Shown: positions 16,491 to 24,652 of the stretch, one piece after another | Numbering within the stretch: the stretch's first letter is position 1 | How the letters are laid out: the number at the start of each line of letters is the position of its first letter | Assembly: GCA_050951505.1 (NCBI GenBank) | Contig: JBMNJE010000011.1 | Location: 434,001 to 498,000 of the forward strand | Origin: DUOA01 sp012839095 | GTDB taxonomy: Bacteria > Bacillota > Clostridia > Caldicoprobacterales > DTU083 | Length of the DNA stretch: 64,000 nucleotides | Reading direction: 5' to 3' | Position numbers and translations under genes: made by a program | Notes under the pieces: model-generated | Told to the model about the DNA's origin: nothing | Seen by the model: the letters and a program-made list of their open reading frames with translations, nothing else | The model's database searches: none

Positions 16491-17705
16491 ATGAAAGTGT
16501 TGGTAATCAATGCAGGGAGCTCCTCTCTGAAATATCAGCTGATCAATATGGAAGATGAAAGTGTCTTGGCCAAGGGGAATGCCGAGCGGATTGGAATTAA
16601 TAACTCCTGTCTGAAACATACTGCAACAGGTATAGACAGTATTGAGCTTCAGGCAGAACTGCGGGATCATAAGGACGCGATAAAGCTGGTGATTGAGTCG
16701 CTTGTGCATCCTGAGTACGGGGTTATCAGGGACATGAGCGAAATAAAGGCAGTCGGTCATCGTGTGGTTCACGGGGGAGAAGCGTTCTCTCAATCGGTTC
16801 TCATTGACAATCAGGTTATGCAGGCCATTCAAAAGAACATTGAGCTGGCGCCTCTGCATAATCCGGCCAATATAATGGGGATTGAGGCTTGCCGGAGCAT
16901 AATGCCGGATACGCCCATGACAGCTGTTTTTGATACAGCCTTCCATCAGACCATGCCTAAGAAGGCATTTTTGTATGCGGTTCCCTATCAGGCTTATGAA
17001 AAACACGGGGTACGCCGTTACGGCTTTCATGGAACTTCCCATAAATATGTGGCATTGCGAGCCGCTCAGCTGCTGAACAAACCAATAGAATCACTGAAAA
17101 TTATTACCTGCCATTTGGGCAACGGCTCCAGTATTACTGCTGTGCTTAATGGAAAATCCGTCGATACAAGTATGGGCTTTACTCCCTTGGAAGGGCTTCC
17201 CATGGGCACAAGGTCAGGCAACATCGATCCTGCCATCATTAGCTACATGATGGAAAAGGAGCATCTGACCAGTGGAGAGGTGAATGAGACCCTGAACAAA
17301 CGGTCAGGCGTACTTGGGTTGTCAGGTATCAGCAGTGATTTCCGCGATTTGGCCAAAGCGTCGGAAGATGGAGTGGAAAGAGCAAGAATTGCCCTGGATG
17401 TTTTCACTTACCAGGTTGAGAAGTTTATCGGTTCATATGCGGTTGCAATGGGCGGTGTGGACTGCATAGTTTTCACTGCAGGAATCGGAGAAAACACTCC
17501 CGCCATCCGGAAGGCATCCTGTTCCAATCTGAAGTTCTTAGGTTTTAAAATTGATGATGAAAAGAATGAAAGCATTCCTACAGCAAAGAAAGAGGGTATT
17601 ATTACCACAGACGACTCCAGCGGTGTAGTTATGGTAATTCCAACAAATGAAGAGCTGATGATTGCCCGTGATACAATGGAGATAATCGGCTTGACAAATC
17701 CCTGA
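16491..17705 (+). CDS. ackA: Acetate kinase
   Basis: Makes ATP and acetate from acetyl phosphate. The 404 residues begin MKVLVINAGSSSLKYQL, the ASKHA phosphate loop (signature 1). VHGGEAFS near residue 89, the second signature RRYGFHGTSH near residue 172 and the GNGSS adenosine loop near residue 206 are intact. CTCCTACAATTCTGA at the pta end shows an AGGAGG site (16478 region) just before the ATG. It runs directly into the DUF177 gene, so acetate metabolism and the ylbN-rpmF pair may be co-transcribed. Confidence 0.97.
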   Translation: MKVLVINAGSSSLKYQLINMEDESVLAKGNAERIGINNSCLKHTATGIDSIELQAELRDHKDAIKLVIESLVHPEYGVIRDMSEIKAVGHRVVHGGEAFSQSVLIDNQVMQAIQKNIELAPLHNPANIMGIEACRSIMPDTPMTAVFDTAFHQTMPKKAFLYAVPYQAYEKHGVRRYGFHGTSHKYVALRAAQLLNKPIESLKIITCHLGNGSSITAVLNGKSVDTSMGFTPLEGLPMGTRSGNIDPAIISYMMEKEHLTSGEVNETLNKRSGVLGLSGISSDFRDLAKASEDGVERARIALDVFTYQVEKFIGSYAVAMGGVDCIVFTAGIGENTPAIRKASCSNLKFLGFKIDDEKNESIPTAKKEGIITTDDSSGVVMVIPTNEELMIARDTMEIIGLTNP

Positions 17706-17747
17706 GTGAAAACTATAATTAGAAATCGGAGTTACGAGGTGAGGTTC

Positions 17748-18281
17748 TTGATTGTCAATGTATCGGATATCCTGCAGGAAGCAGGCTCCGTCTTAAGCAT
17801 TCAAAACAGCCTGAACCTTGGGAATATAACCTGGCAGGGTGAGCCTCTGCGGTTTAAAGAACCTCTGTCCATAACAGGGACTCTGACCAACAGCGGCGGA
17901 GCCCTGATTCTGAATGCGGACATCCGGGGAAAGATCATTCTTCAATGCGGTTCCTGTTTGGAGAGCTTTGAGAAGAATCTTGATTTTACCGTAAAGGCAA
18001 GGCTGGTAGGACCATCAAATAACACAGAACCGGATGATTTTGTATTCGAGGGAGTCGAAGTAGACATTTCGGATATGGTCTGGGAGTTTTTGCTTCTGGA
18101 GATACCCATCCGAAGACGATGCAAAGATCCTTGCAAAGGGCTGTGTCCGGAATGTGGAGTTAATTTGAATCGTGAAACCTGTCAATGCGCCGGTTCGGAA
18201 GAGAGTGATCAAAGCCTTGCACTCGACCAGCGATTGCAGGTGCTGAAGGATTACTTTTCCGCCGAGAGCAAGGAGGTGTAG
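17748..18281 (+). CDS. ylbN: DUF177 protein YlbN/YceD
   Basis: A 177-residue member of the YceD/DUF177 family, nearly always encoded just before rpmF and linked in plants and bacteria to 23S rRNA accumulation; its exact role is unsettled. Cys pairs CGSC (near residue 71) and a C-terminal cluster CKDPCKGLCPECG...CQC (near residues 125-147) suggest zinc binding. TTG 17748 is preferred because GAGGTGAGG lies at 17736-17744; the frame also extends to GTG 17706, directly after ackA. It ends three bases before rpmF. Confidence 0.88.
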   Translation: MIVNVSDILQEAGSVLSIQNSLNLGNITWQGEPLRFKEPLSITGTLTNSGGALILNADIRGKIILQCGSCLESFEKNLDFTVKARLVGPSNNTEPDDFVFEGVEVDISDMVWEFLLLEIPIRRRCKDPCKGLCPECGVNLNRETCQCAGSEESDQSLALDQRLQVLKDYFSAESKEV

Positions 18282-18284
18282 AAA

Positions 18285-18464
18285 ATGGCAGTACCCAAGA
18301 AAAAAACATCCAAAGGAAGAAGAGACAGAAGAAGAGCGAATTGGAAGCTGAGCCTTCCCGGCGTTGTGGATTGCCCGCAATGCGGAGAGTCAAAGCTTAG
18401 TCATCGCGTATGCAAAAAATGCGGATATTATGATAAAAAACAGGTAATTGATGTAGCAGAATAA
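18285..18464 (+). CDS. rpmF: 50S ribosomal protein L32
   Basis: A 59-residue ribosomal protein beginning MAVPKKKTSKGRRDRRRA, with a zinc ribbon CPQC...CKKC (Cys near residues 30, 33, 43, 46). AAGGAGGTG lies just upstream, overlapping the DUF177 end. The DUF177-rpmF pair is a standard bacterial arrangement. A terminator follows. Confidence 0.97.
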   Translation: MAVPKKKTSKGRRDRRRANWKLSLPGVVDCPQCGESKLSHRVCKKCGYYDKKQVIDVAE

Positions 18465-18478
18465 TTTTGCAGCCAGAG

Positions 18479-18508
18479 GGGCATCTCTTAAGGAGATGTC
18501 CTTTTCTG
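18479..18508 (+). terminator. Rho-independent terminator after rpmF
   Basis: Stem GGGCATCTC (18479-18487) / GAGATGTCC (18493-18501), nine pairs with one G-U, loop TTAAG, followed by TTTTCTGCTTTT. Confidence 0.8.
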
Positions 18509-18548
18509 CTTTTAGTCAGTCTTTTTTTATGAAAGCACATAATAGGTA

Positions 18549-18577
18549 TTGCAAAACCGAACAAACTCCTTTATACT
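18549..18577 (+). promoter_or_regulatory. Predicted promoter of the fapR-plsX-fab operon
   Basis: TTGCAA (18549-18554), 17-bp spacer, TATACT (18572-18577). The FapR-like operator begins four bases downstream, over the expected transcription start. Confidence 0.7.
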
Positions 18578-18580
18578 AGT

Positions 18581-18598
18581 TCTAACATCTGGTACTAA
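18581..18598. promoter_or_regulatory. FapR-like operator
   Basis: The complement reads TTAGTACCAGATGTTAGA. The half TTAGTACC is the conserved half-site of the known FapR operator, and TTAG/TCTAA at the other end gives partial dyad symmetry. It sits at the start site of the fapR promoter, which fits autorepression relieved by malonyl-CoA. The inference rests on motif plus location. Confidence 0.7.
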
Positions 18599-18642
18599 TA
18601 ACAGATAGTACGATACTGCAATATTTTGTCTGAGGTGAGAAA

Positions 18643-19224
18643 ATGGCAAGAAACACCATGCCGAAAAAGGAAAGGCAGAATGCATTGGTTGAAGTCCTGA
18701 GGGAGGATCCATTCATTACCGACGAGGAACTCAGTGAAGCCTTTAATGTCAGCATACAAACCATACGTCTGGATCGGCTGGAGCTGGGCATTCCCGAACT
18801 GCGTGAGCGTATCCGCTCTGTAGCTTCAGAGAATCAGAACAAGCTCAGGACAATTGATGCCAGGGAAGTTATAGGTGAAATTGTAGATCTTGAGCTGGGT
18901 GCCAGCGGAATCTCTATTTTGCAGACCACTGAGGAAATGGTCTTTGAACGGACACAGATAGTACGAGGCCACTATATCTTTGCTCAGGCTGAATCTCTGG
19001 CCATAGCCGTAATTGATGCAAAAGTTGCGCTGACCGGGGTAGCCAATATCAAATACAAGACACCAATTTTTGCCGGAGACAAACTGGTGGCTAAGGCACA
19101 GGTGGTTCGTACGAGAGGCAACAAGTACTTTGTATGGGTCTTTACCAAGGTTAGGCATCAGGAAGCTTTTAGGGGAAAATTTATACTGGTGAGCTTAGGA
19201 GAGGACAGGGAGGAGAAATCATGA
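18643..19224 (+). CDS. fapR: Fatty acid and phospholipid biosynthesis repressor FapR
   Basis: FapR represses fab and pls genes until it binds malonyl-CoA. The 193 residues comprise an N-terminal DeoR-type HTH (about 10-55: KERQNALVEVL, then ITDEELSEAFNVSIQTIRLDR), a linker helix, and a C-terminal hotdog effector domain with DAKVALTGVANIKYKTPIFAGDKL near residue 123. It overlaps plsX by ATGA and has an operator over its own promoter. All the expected parts are present. Confidence 0.95.
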   Translation: MARNTMPKKERQNALVEVLREDPFITDEELSEAFNVSIQTIRLDRLELGIPELRERIRSVASENQNKLRTIDAREVIGEIVDLELGASGISILQTTEEMVFERTQIVRGHYIFAQAESLAIAVIDAKVALTGVANIKYKTPIFAGDKLVAKAQVVRTRGNKYFVWVFTKVRHQEAFRGKFILVSLGEDREEKS

Positions 19225-20222
19225 GAATTATTGTTGACGGCATGGGAGGGGATCACGCGCCTGGTGAAATTGTTAAAGGCAGTCTGGAAGCCGTAAAGGA
19301 ATATGGAATACACATTACTCTGACAGGCGACAGTCAAAGGCTGGAGCAGGAACTGAGGAACCTGAAGGCACCAATGGATTCCTTTACTATTGTCCATGCC
19401 TCCCAGCTAATTACCATGGAAGAAAGCCCGGTAGCTGCCATAAGAAGGAAAAAGGACAGTTCAATGGTAAGAGCCATGGAAATGATCCGTGAAGATTCCA
19501 ACAGCGTCCTGATCTCAGCAGGAAGCACCGGTGCCTTGCTGGCAGGCGGGTTGTTGAAGGTAGGCCGTATTAAGGGTATAGATCGCCCTGCCCTGACCTC
19601 ACTGCTTCCTAATCGCAAAAACGGAACCCTTCTTCTGGATATGGGAGCCAATACTGAATGCAAGCCTGAAAATCTGCTGCAATTTGCCATTATGGGCAAG
19701 ATTTATATGGAAAAGGTCCTTAGCAGAAAGAATCCGACTGTAGGTCTTCTTAATATTGGTACTGAAGAGACCAAGGGCAGTGAATTGTACAAATCCGCAC
19801 ATCAAATGATGAAGAAAGCAGAAAATTTGAACTTTATCGGAAATGTGGAAGCAAGAGATGTACCTGAGGGAGTTGTGGATATTCTGGTCTGCGACGGCTT
19901 TACCGGAAATATTGTGCTGAAATACACGGAAGGTTTGGCGCTGAGCCTGTTTGGCATGCTGAAAGAGTTAATGATGAAAAATACTATAAGCAAGCTGGCG
20001 GCTCTGATGCTCAAGCCCGGTCTGAGACAATTTAAAAAGACAATGGATTATGCAGAAGTCGGAGGAGCTCCATTGCTGGGCATAAAGGGAGGTATTATCA
20101 AAGCCCATGGCAGTTCCAATGCAACTGCTGTAAAGAACGCCATACGCCAGGGAAAACTCTTTCTTGAAAACAAAGTTCTGGAAAGCATACAGAGTTCGGT
20201 TACAGCAATCGGGGATGACTGA
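19221..20222 (+). CDS. plsX: Phosphate acyltransferase PlsX
   Basis: Makes acyl-phosphate from acyl-ACP, the first step of PlsX/PlsY phospholipid synthesis. The 333 residues begin with the family signature MRIIVDGMGGDHAPGEIVKG. VSAGSTGALLAGG (ISAGSTGALLAGG near residue 92), LLDMGANTECKP near residue 135 and VCDGFTGNIVLK near residue 220 are conserved. The start is coupled to fapR. The following 123 bases before fabD hold no gene; fabH and fabK, often placed here in Clostridia, are absent. Confidence 0.96.
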   Translation: MRIIVDGMGGDHAPGEIVKGSLEAVKEYGIHITLTGDSQRLEQELRNLKAPMDSFTIVHASQLITMEESPVAAIRRKKDSSMVRAMEMIREDSNSVLISAGSTGALLAGGLLKVGRIKGIDRPALTSLLPNRKNGTLLLDMGANTECKPENLLQFAIMGKIYMEKVLSRKNPTVGLLNIGTEETKGSELYKSAHQMMKKAENLNFIGNVEARDVPEGVVDILVCDGFTGNIVLKYTEGLALSLFGMLKELMMKNTISKLAALMLKPGLRQFKKTMDYAEVGGAPLLGIKGGIIKAHGSSNATAVKNAIRQGKLFLENKVLESIQSSVTAIGDD

Positions 20223-20345
20223 CTATTGCCGGACATAAAAAGATGATAATACCTGCTCGGCAGGCTTTGAAGACGGCCCGACCCGGGCATCCAATGCTAA
20301 AAAGGCCTGTGATGCAGAACAAATCAGACAGAAAGGCTGGACTTT

Positions 20346-21290
20346 ATGAAAACTGCCTTTGTATTTCCCGGACAAGGTGCCCAATACACAGGTATGGGAA
20401 AGGAATTATACAATAATTTTGAGCTTATAAGAAAAATATATGATGAAACCGACGACATACTGGGTGAAGGGTTTGTTAATCTCATTTTTAACGGAACCGA
20501 TGAAGACTTAAAAAGGACGGAAAATGCTCAGCCAGGCATTCTGATGATGAGTACAGCTATCAGCGAACTATTGAAAAGCGAAGGCATTTTCCCCGTAATG
20601 ACTGCGGGGCTCAGCCTGGGTGAGTACAGCGCTCTGGTATCAGCTAATTCCATCTCCTATACGGAGGCAGTTCCTCTTGTTAGAAGAAGAGGTCGTCTTA
20701 TGGATGAAGCAGCACCTAATGGGAAGGGTACCATGACAGCCATTTTGGGTCTGGATGCAGACAAACTGCTTAGCTGCTGTGAGCAGGCATCAGAGTACGG
20801 CACTGTATCAATTGCCAACTACAATTGCCCGGGGCAGCTGGTGATAACCGGTGAGGTTCAGGCTGTGGGCAAGGCATCTGAGTTAGCAAAGCAGGCTGGA
20901 GCAAGGCGGGTTGTGCCTCTTGCTGTAAGCGGGCCCTTTCACTCGCCTCTGCTTAAAGAAGCAGGCGAGGCTTTGGCTGAGCTTTTAGAAAAAGCCAATA
21001 TTAAGCCGCCTGAAGTTCCTGTGATATCCAATGTAACCGCATTACCCACTGCAGGCACGGATGAGATACGCAGTCTGCTGGCCAGGCAGGTAAGCAGCCC
21101 CGTTCGCTGGGAGGAATCCATACGTTATATGCTTTCCCAAGGGGTGGATACCTTTATTGAGGTAGGGCCGGGCAGGACCTTAACCGGTTTTATGAAAAAA
21201 ATTGACAAGACTGCAGCTGTTTATAATGTGGAAGATATGGCTTCTTTGGAAACTGTTTTGGGGCTGACAGATGCAGCATTGGAGGTGTAA
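20346..21290 (+). CDS. fabD: Malonyl CoA-acyl carrier protein transacylase
   Basis: Moves malonyl from CoA to ACP. The 314 residues start MKTAFVFPGQGAQYTGMG. The nucleophile elbow is GLSLGEYSAL (Ser near residue 89; Leu replaces the more common His before it, as in many Clostridia), and the catalytic His lies in GPFHSPLL near residue 197. The gene ends two bases before fabG, in the order fabD-fabG-acpP-fabF. Confidence 0.96.
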   Translation: MKTAFVFPGQGAQYTGMGKELYNNFELIRKIYDETDDILGEGFVNLIFNGTDEDLKRTENAQPGILMMSTAISELLKSEGIFPVMTAGLSLGEYSALVSANSISYTEAVPLVRRRGRLMDEAAPNGKGTMTAILGLDADKLLSCCEQASEYGTVSIANYNCPGQLVITGEVQAVGKASELAKQAGARRVVPLAVSGPFHSPLLKEAGEALAELLEKANIKPPEVPVISNVTALPTAGTDEIRSLLARQVSSPVRWEESIRYMLSQGVDTFIEVGPGRTLTGFMKKIDKTAAVYNVEDMASLETVLGLTDAALEV

Positions 21291-21292
21291 AG

Positions 21293-22036
21293 ATGAATCT
21301 AAGGGGAAAAACAGCTCTGATAACCGGTGCTTCTAGGGGAATTGGCAGGGCATGCGCCTTGAAGCTGGCGGAATCCGGAGCGGATATAGCTGTTAACTAT
21401 TCCAGCAACAAAGTTCTGGCGGAAGAAGTTGTTAGGATGATACGGCAAATGGGGCGGCAGGCTGTAGCTGTACAGGCAGACGTATCCAGGCAGAAGGAAG
21501 CTGAGGCTATGGTGGAGACAGCCATTGATGCCTTAGGCGGCCTTGACATTCTGATAAACAATGCCGGCATAACCAGGGATGCACTGCTCATCCGAATGAA
21601 GGAAGAGGATTGGGTGGAGGTACTGAATACCAATTTAAGCAGTGTCTTTTTTACAACAAAAGCTGCTGTCAAATACATGATGAAAAAGCGCAGGGGAAGA
21701 ATCATTAACATATCCTCGGTAATCGGTATGACAGGGAATGCAGGGCAGGCTAATTATTCTGCTTCCAAAGCCGGTATTGTAGGATTTTCCAAGTCGATAG
21801 CCAGGGAACTGGCTCAACGGAATATATTGGTCAATGTAATTGCGCCGGGTTTTATCGAGACGGATATGACAAATATCCTGAGTGAGAAGCAAAAGGATGC
21901 AATTTTGTCCATGATTCCACTGGGGCGGTATGGCAAACCGGAGGATATAGCTAATCTGGCTGCATTCCTGGCATCCGACGAAAGCGGCTATCTGACCGGA
22001 CAGGTCATACCGGTTGACGGAGGAATGAATATGTAA
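21293..22036 (+). CDS. fabG: 3-oxoacyl-[acyl-carrier-protein] reductase
   Basis: NADPH-dependent short-chain dehydrogenase of fatty acid elongation, 247 residues. The cofactor loop is TGASRGIGRA near residue 12, NNAG near residue 89, and the catalytic Ser, Tyr and Lys are in ISSVIGMTG and NYSASKAG (Tyr near residue 153). The C-terminal PVDGGMNM is typical. It is spaced two bases from fabD and followed by an AT-rich stem before acpP. Confidence 0.96.
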   Translation: MNLRGKTALITGASRGIGRACALKLAESGADIAVNYSSNKVLAEEVVRMIRQMGRQAVAVQADVSRQKEAEAMVETAIDALGGLDILINNAGITRDALLIRMKEEDWVEVLNTNLSSVFFTTKAAVKYMMKKRRGRIINISSVIGMTGNAGQANYSASKAGIVGFSKSIARELAQRNILVNVIAPGFIETDMTNILSEKQKDAILSMIPLGRYGKPEDIANLAAFLASDESGYLTGQVIPVDGGMNM

Positions 22037-22063
22037 TAATATGTTTAAGTGCTACATATTATT
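22035..22063 (+). repeat. AT-rich stem-loop between fabG and acpP
   Basis: AATAATATG (22035-22043) and CATATTATT (22055-22063) are exact complements around an 11-base loop. It begins at the fabG stop codon. No T run follows, so it may be an mRNA processing or stability element rather than a terminator. Confidence 0.4.
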
Positions 22064-22099
22064 AGCAGAATACCATGATGCCGAGAGGAGGTGAATCAG

Positions 22100-22324
22100 G
22101 TGTTTGAAAAGGTGAGAGATATAATTGCTGAGCAGTTGGGAATAGAGGCAGGCGATATTAAAATGGAATCTTCCTTTGTGGATGATTTGGGAGCAGACTC
22201 TTTGGATATCGTGGAGTTAATTATGGCACTGGAAGAGGAATTCAATATGGAAATTCCTGATGAAGAGGCAGAAAAGATATCCACTGTAGGCGATGTTGTG
22301 GAATATATCAAATCGCATTCTTAA
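22100..22324 (+). CDS. acpP: Acyl carrier protein
   Basis: A 74-residue acidic carrier whose Ser in GADSLDIVE (near residue 36) takes the phosphopantetheine arm. GTG 22100 is chosen since AGGAGGTGA occupies 22086-22094; the frame extension to GTG 22091 lies inside that site. It sits between fabG and fabF, with stem-loops on both sides that may allow the high ACP expression the cell needs. Confidence 0.96.
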   Translation: MFEKVRDIIAEQLGIEAGDIKMESSFVDDLGADSLDIVELIMALEEEFNMEIPDEEAEKISTVGDVVEYIKSHS

Positions 22325-22335
22325 TTTTTCATTCC

Positions 22336-22365
22336 GATCGGATTCCCATAGAAGGGAATCCGATC
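22336..22365 (+). repeat. Strong stem-loop between acpP and fabF
   Basis: Perfect 12-bp stem GATCGGATTCCC (22336-22347) / GGGAATCCGATC (22354-22365), loop ATAGAA. No T tract follows (CACATTATC), so it is not a standard terminator; an mRNA 3'-end stabiliser or processing site for acpP is plausible. Confidence 0.6.
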
Positions 22366-22495
22366 ACATTATCACTAACAGGCACTTATATTTTTATTTT
22401 ATCATGTTAAGAATTTGAACGTTTTTATAGACATTTAGTAGAACATTTTAAATATCCTGCATAATTCTGCTCCCAGACTAACAGGAGGTGCACAA

Positions 22496-23743
22496 ATGAA
22501 CAGAAGAGTAGTAGTGACCGGAATGGGAGCCATCACACCGCTTGGTAATGATGTGGATTCATTCTGGAGTAATGTAAAAAATGGCAGCTGTGGAATAAAA
22601 AGAATTTCGCGTTTTGACACCGAACAATTTGATTCCAAAATTGCTGCAGAAGTTGCAGGCTTTGATCCTCAGGATTATATGGATAAAAAGGAAGCCCGGC
22701 GAATGGATCGCTATACCCAATATGCTATGGCAGCTGCTGCAATGGCTGTCAGTCAGGCTGAATTGAATGTGGGAAGAATAAATTCCGAACGTTTCGGGGT
22801 GATACTCGGGACCGGCATTGGGGGCATAGAAACCCTGCAAAACCAGGCCGGTGTTTTGGCCGCCAAAGGCCCCGGCCGGATCAGTCCTTTTTTTGTACCC
22901 ATGATGATTGGAAATATGGCAGCAGGTCAAATCTCCATCGCATATGGAGCAAAGGGACCCAATTCCACGGTTGTTACAGCCTGTGCTTCTGCAACCAATG
23001 CTATCGGGGAAGCCTTCAGGGCTGTTCGCAGTGGTTTTGCAGATGTGCTGATTACCGGCGGCAGTGAGGCCCCGATTACCCCTTTGGCTTTGGCAGGCTT
23101 TTGTGCTATGAGGGCACTATCCACCTGTGATAATCCTCAATCAGCCTGCAGGCCTTTTGACCTGAATCGAGACGGATTTGTTATGGGAGAAGGGGCCGGC
23201 ATCCTGGTACTGGAAAGCTATGAGCATGCAATCAGACGTGGTGCGAATATTATTGCTGAGATTTCAGGCTATGGACTGACTGCTGATGCATACCATATTA
23301 CTGCCCCGGCTCCCGGAGGCGAAGGGGGAGCACGGGCTATGAGGGATGCGTTGGCTGATGCAGGCACGGCAGCCGAGGAAGTTGACTATATCAATGCTCA
23401 CGGTACTTCCACACCTTATAATGATAAATATGAAACTGCTGCAATAAAGTCCGTATTTGGAGCTCATGCCGATCAATTGGCTGTAAGTTCGACCAAATCC
23501 ATGACCGGACATCTTCTGGGAGCTGCAGGCGGATTGGAGGCTATAATAATGATAAAATCCATCGAAGAACAATTTATCCCGCCTACAATTAATTATGAGA
23601 CACCGGATCCTGAATGCGATCTGGATTATGTACCTAATAAGGGACGTCATGCCAACGTTGAAGTAGTCATGTCCAATTCTTTTGGATTTGGAGGACAGAA
23701 TGCCTGTTTGGTAGCCAGAAAATTCTATGAACAGGCAGTCTGA
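22496..23743 (+). CDS. fabF: 3-oxoacyl-[acyl-carrier-protein] synthase II
   Basis: Condenses malonyl-ACP with growing acyl-ACP. The 415 residues start RRVVVTGMGAITPLGND. The catalytic Cys lies in VTACASATNAIGEA (near residue 163), and the two His are in NAHGTSTPYND (near residue 304) and KSMTGHLLGAAG (near residue 341). CAGGAGG precedes the ATG. It is separated from acpP by 171 bases containing a strong stem-loop and may have its own promoter, but I could not fix one. Confidence 0.96.
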   Translation: MNRRVVVTGMGAITPLGNDVDSFWSNVKNGSCGIKRISRFDTEQFDSKIAAEVAGFDPQDYMDKKEARRMDRYTQYAMAAAAMAVSQAELNVGRINSERFGVILGTGIGGIETLQNQAGVLAAKGPGRISPFFVPMMIGNMAAGQISIAYGAKGPNSTVVTACASATNAIGEAFRAVRSGFADVLITGGSEAPITPLALAGFCAMRALSTCDNPQSACRPFDLNRDGFVMGEGAGILVLESYEHAIRRGANIIAEISGYGLTADAYHITAPAPGGEGGARAMRDALADAGTAAEEVDYINAHGTSTPYNDKYETAAIKSVFGAHADQLAVSSTKSMTGHLLGAAGGLEAIIMIKSIEEQFIPPTINYETPDPECDLDYVPNKGRHANVEVVMSNSFGFGGQNACLVARKFYEQAV

Positions 23744-23762
23744 ATATACTATTCGGTATGTA

Positions 23763-23783
23763 CCGTCCATCGTACTTGGACGG
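23763..23783 (+). terminator. First hairpin downstream of fabF
   Basis: CCGTCCA (23763-23769) / TGGACGG (23777-23783), loop of seven bases. No T tract directly follows. It may act together with the next hairpin. Confidence 0.4.
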
Positions 23784-23801
23784 CGGAATTTGAGAAGGGC
23801 G

Positions 23802-23840
23802 CTGACTTGTCTGTCCGGCAGGTCAGTCGTCCTTTATTTT
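23802..23840 (+). terminator. Terminator after fabF
   Basis: CTGACTTG (23802-23809) / CAGGTCAG (23819-23826), eight pairs with one G-U, followed by TCGTCCTTTATTTT. Confidence 0.6.
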
Positions 23841-23843
23841 CGA

Positions 23844-23872
23844 TTGATAAAAGGATGAAATCCGTTTATAAT
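23844..23872 (+). promoter_or_regulatory. Predicted promoter of rnc-smc-ftsY
   Basis: TTGATA (23844-23849), 17 bp, perfect TATAAT (23867-23872), 41 bases before the rnc ATG and directly after the fabF terminator. Confidence 0.75.
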
Positions 23873-23913
23873 GACACTAGTACATATACGCTTTAAGGAA
23901 GTGGCCGTTTAAT

Positions 23914-24609
23914 ATGGGAAAGTTAACAGGTTTGACGCCTTTGCCGGAAGTATTGGATTATGACTTCCGGGACAATAAACTGCTTCAAACTGCCCTGACT
24001 CACAGTTCCTATGCCAATGAAGCAAAGGAAAAAACACAGTTCAACGAAAGGCTGGAGTTCCTGGGTGATTCTGTTTTGAGTCTGATTGTCAGTGACTTTC
24101 TGTATCGCACCTATCCTGATTTGTCAGAAGGTGAACTCAGCAAGGTGAGGGCAGGTGTTGTTTCCGAGGTTTCACTGGCACAGGCAGCCAGGAAGTTGAA
24201 TCTGGGAGCATACATGCGATTGGGCAAGGGAGAGGAAAATATCGGAGGAAGGAATCGGGCTTCCGTTCTGGCCGATGCCGTGGAATCGATCATTGGTGCC
24301 ATATACCTGGACGGCGGTTTGCAACAGGCAGGTCGTTTTGTTTTAAGACTGCTGACGCCGGCCATTGAATCACAAATCGCCGGAAAAGGACGAAAGGACT
24401 ACAAAACTGATCTTCAGGAGCTGCTGCAAAGCAGGTCGTCTCTGGAAATTACCTATCGGATTGTTGGGGAAACAGGTCCTGATCATGACAAATGGTTTAC
24501 CGCTGCAGTATACCATGGAGACAAGCCTATCGGCCAGGGACAGGGCAAGAGCAAGAAGGAAGCTGAACAACAGGCGGCTCATGCTGCTTTGAGGAGCATG
24601 GACTTATAA
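23914..24609 (+). CDS. rnc: Ribonuclease III
   Basis: Cleaves double-stranded RNA in rRNA processing and mRNA turnover. The 231 residues have the catalytic domain with signature NERLEFLGDSVLSLI near residue 44 and the second metal-site block ADAVESIIGAIYLDGG near residue 117, then a C-terminal dsRNA-binding domain (about 160-228, GQGQGKSKKEAEQQAA). It starts its own operon. The rnc-smc-ftsY order is that of Bacillus. Confidence 0.97.
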   Translation: MGKLTGLTPLPEVLDYDFRDNKLLQTALTHSSYANEAKEKTQFNERLEFLGDSVLSLIVSDFLYRTYPDLSEGELSKVRAGVVSEVSLAQAARKLNLGAYMRLGKGEENIGGRNRASVLADAVESIIGAIYLDGGLQQAGRFVLRLLTPAIESQIAGKGRKDYKTDLQELLQSRSSLEITYRIVGETGPDHDKWFTAAVYHGDKPIGQGQGKSKKEAEQQAAHAALRSMDL

Positions 24610-24652
24610 CACGGAAGAGAAATTCTGCCGTCTGTAAAATGAGGTGTGTGAT

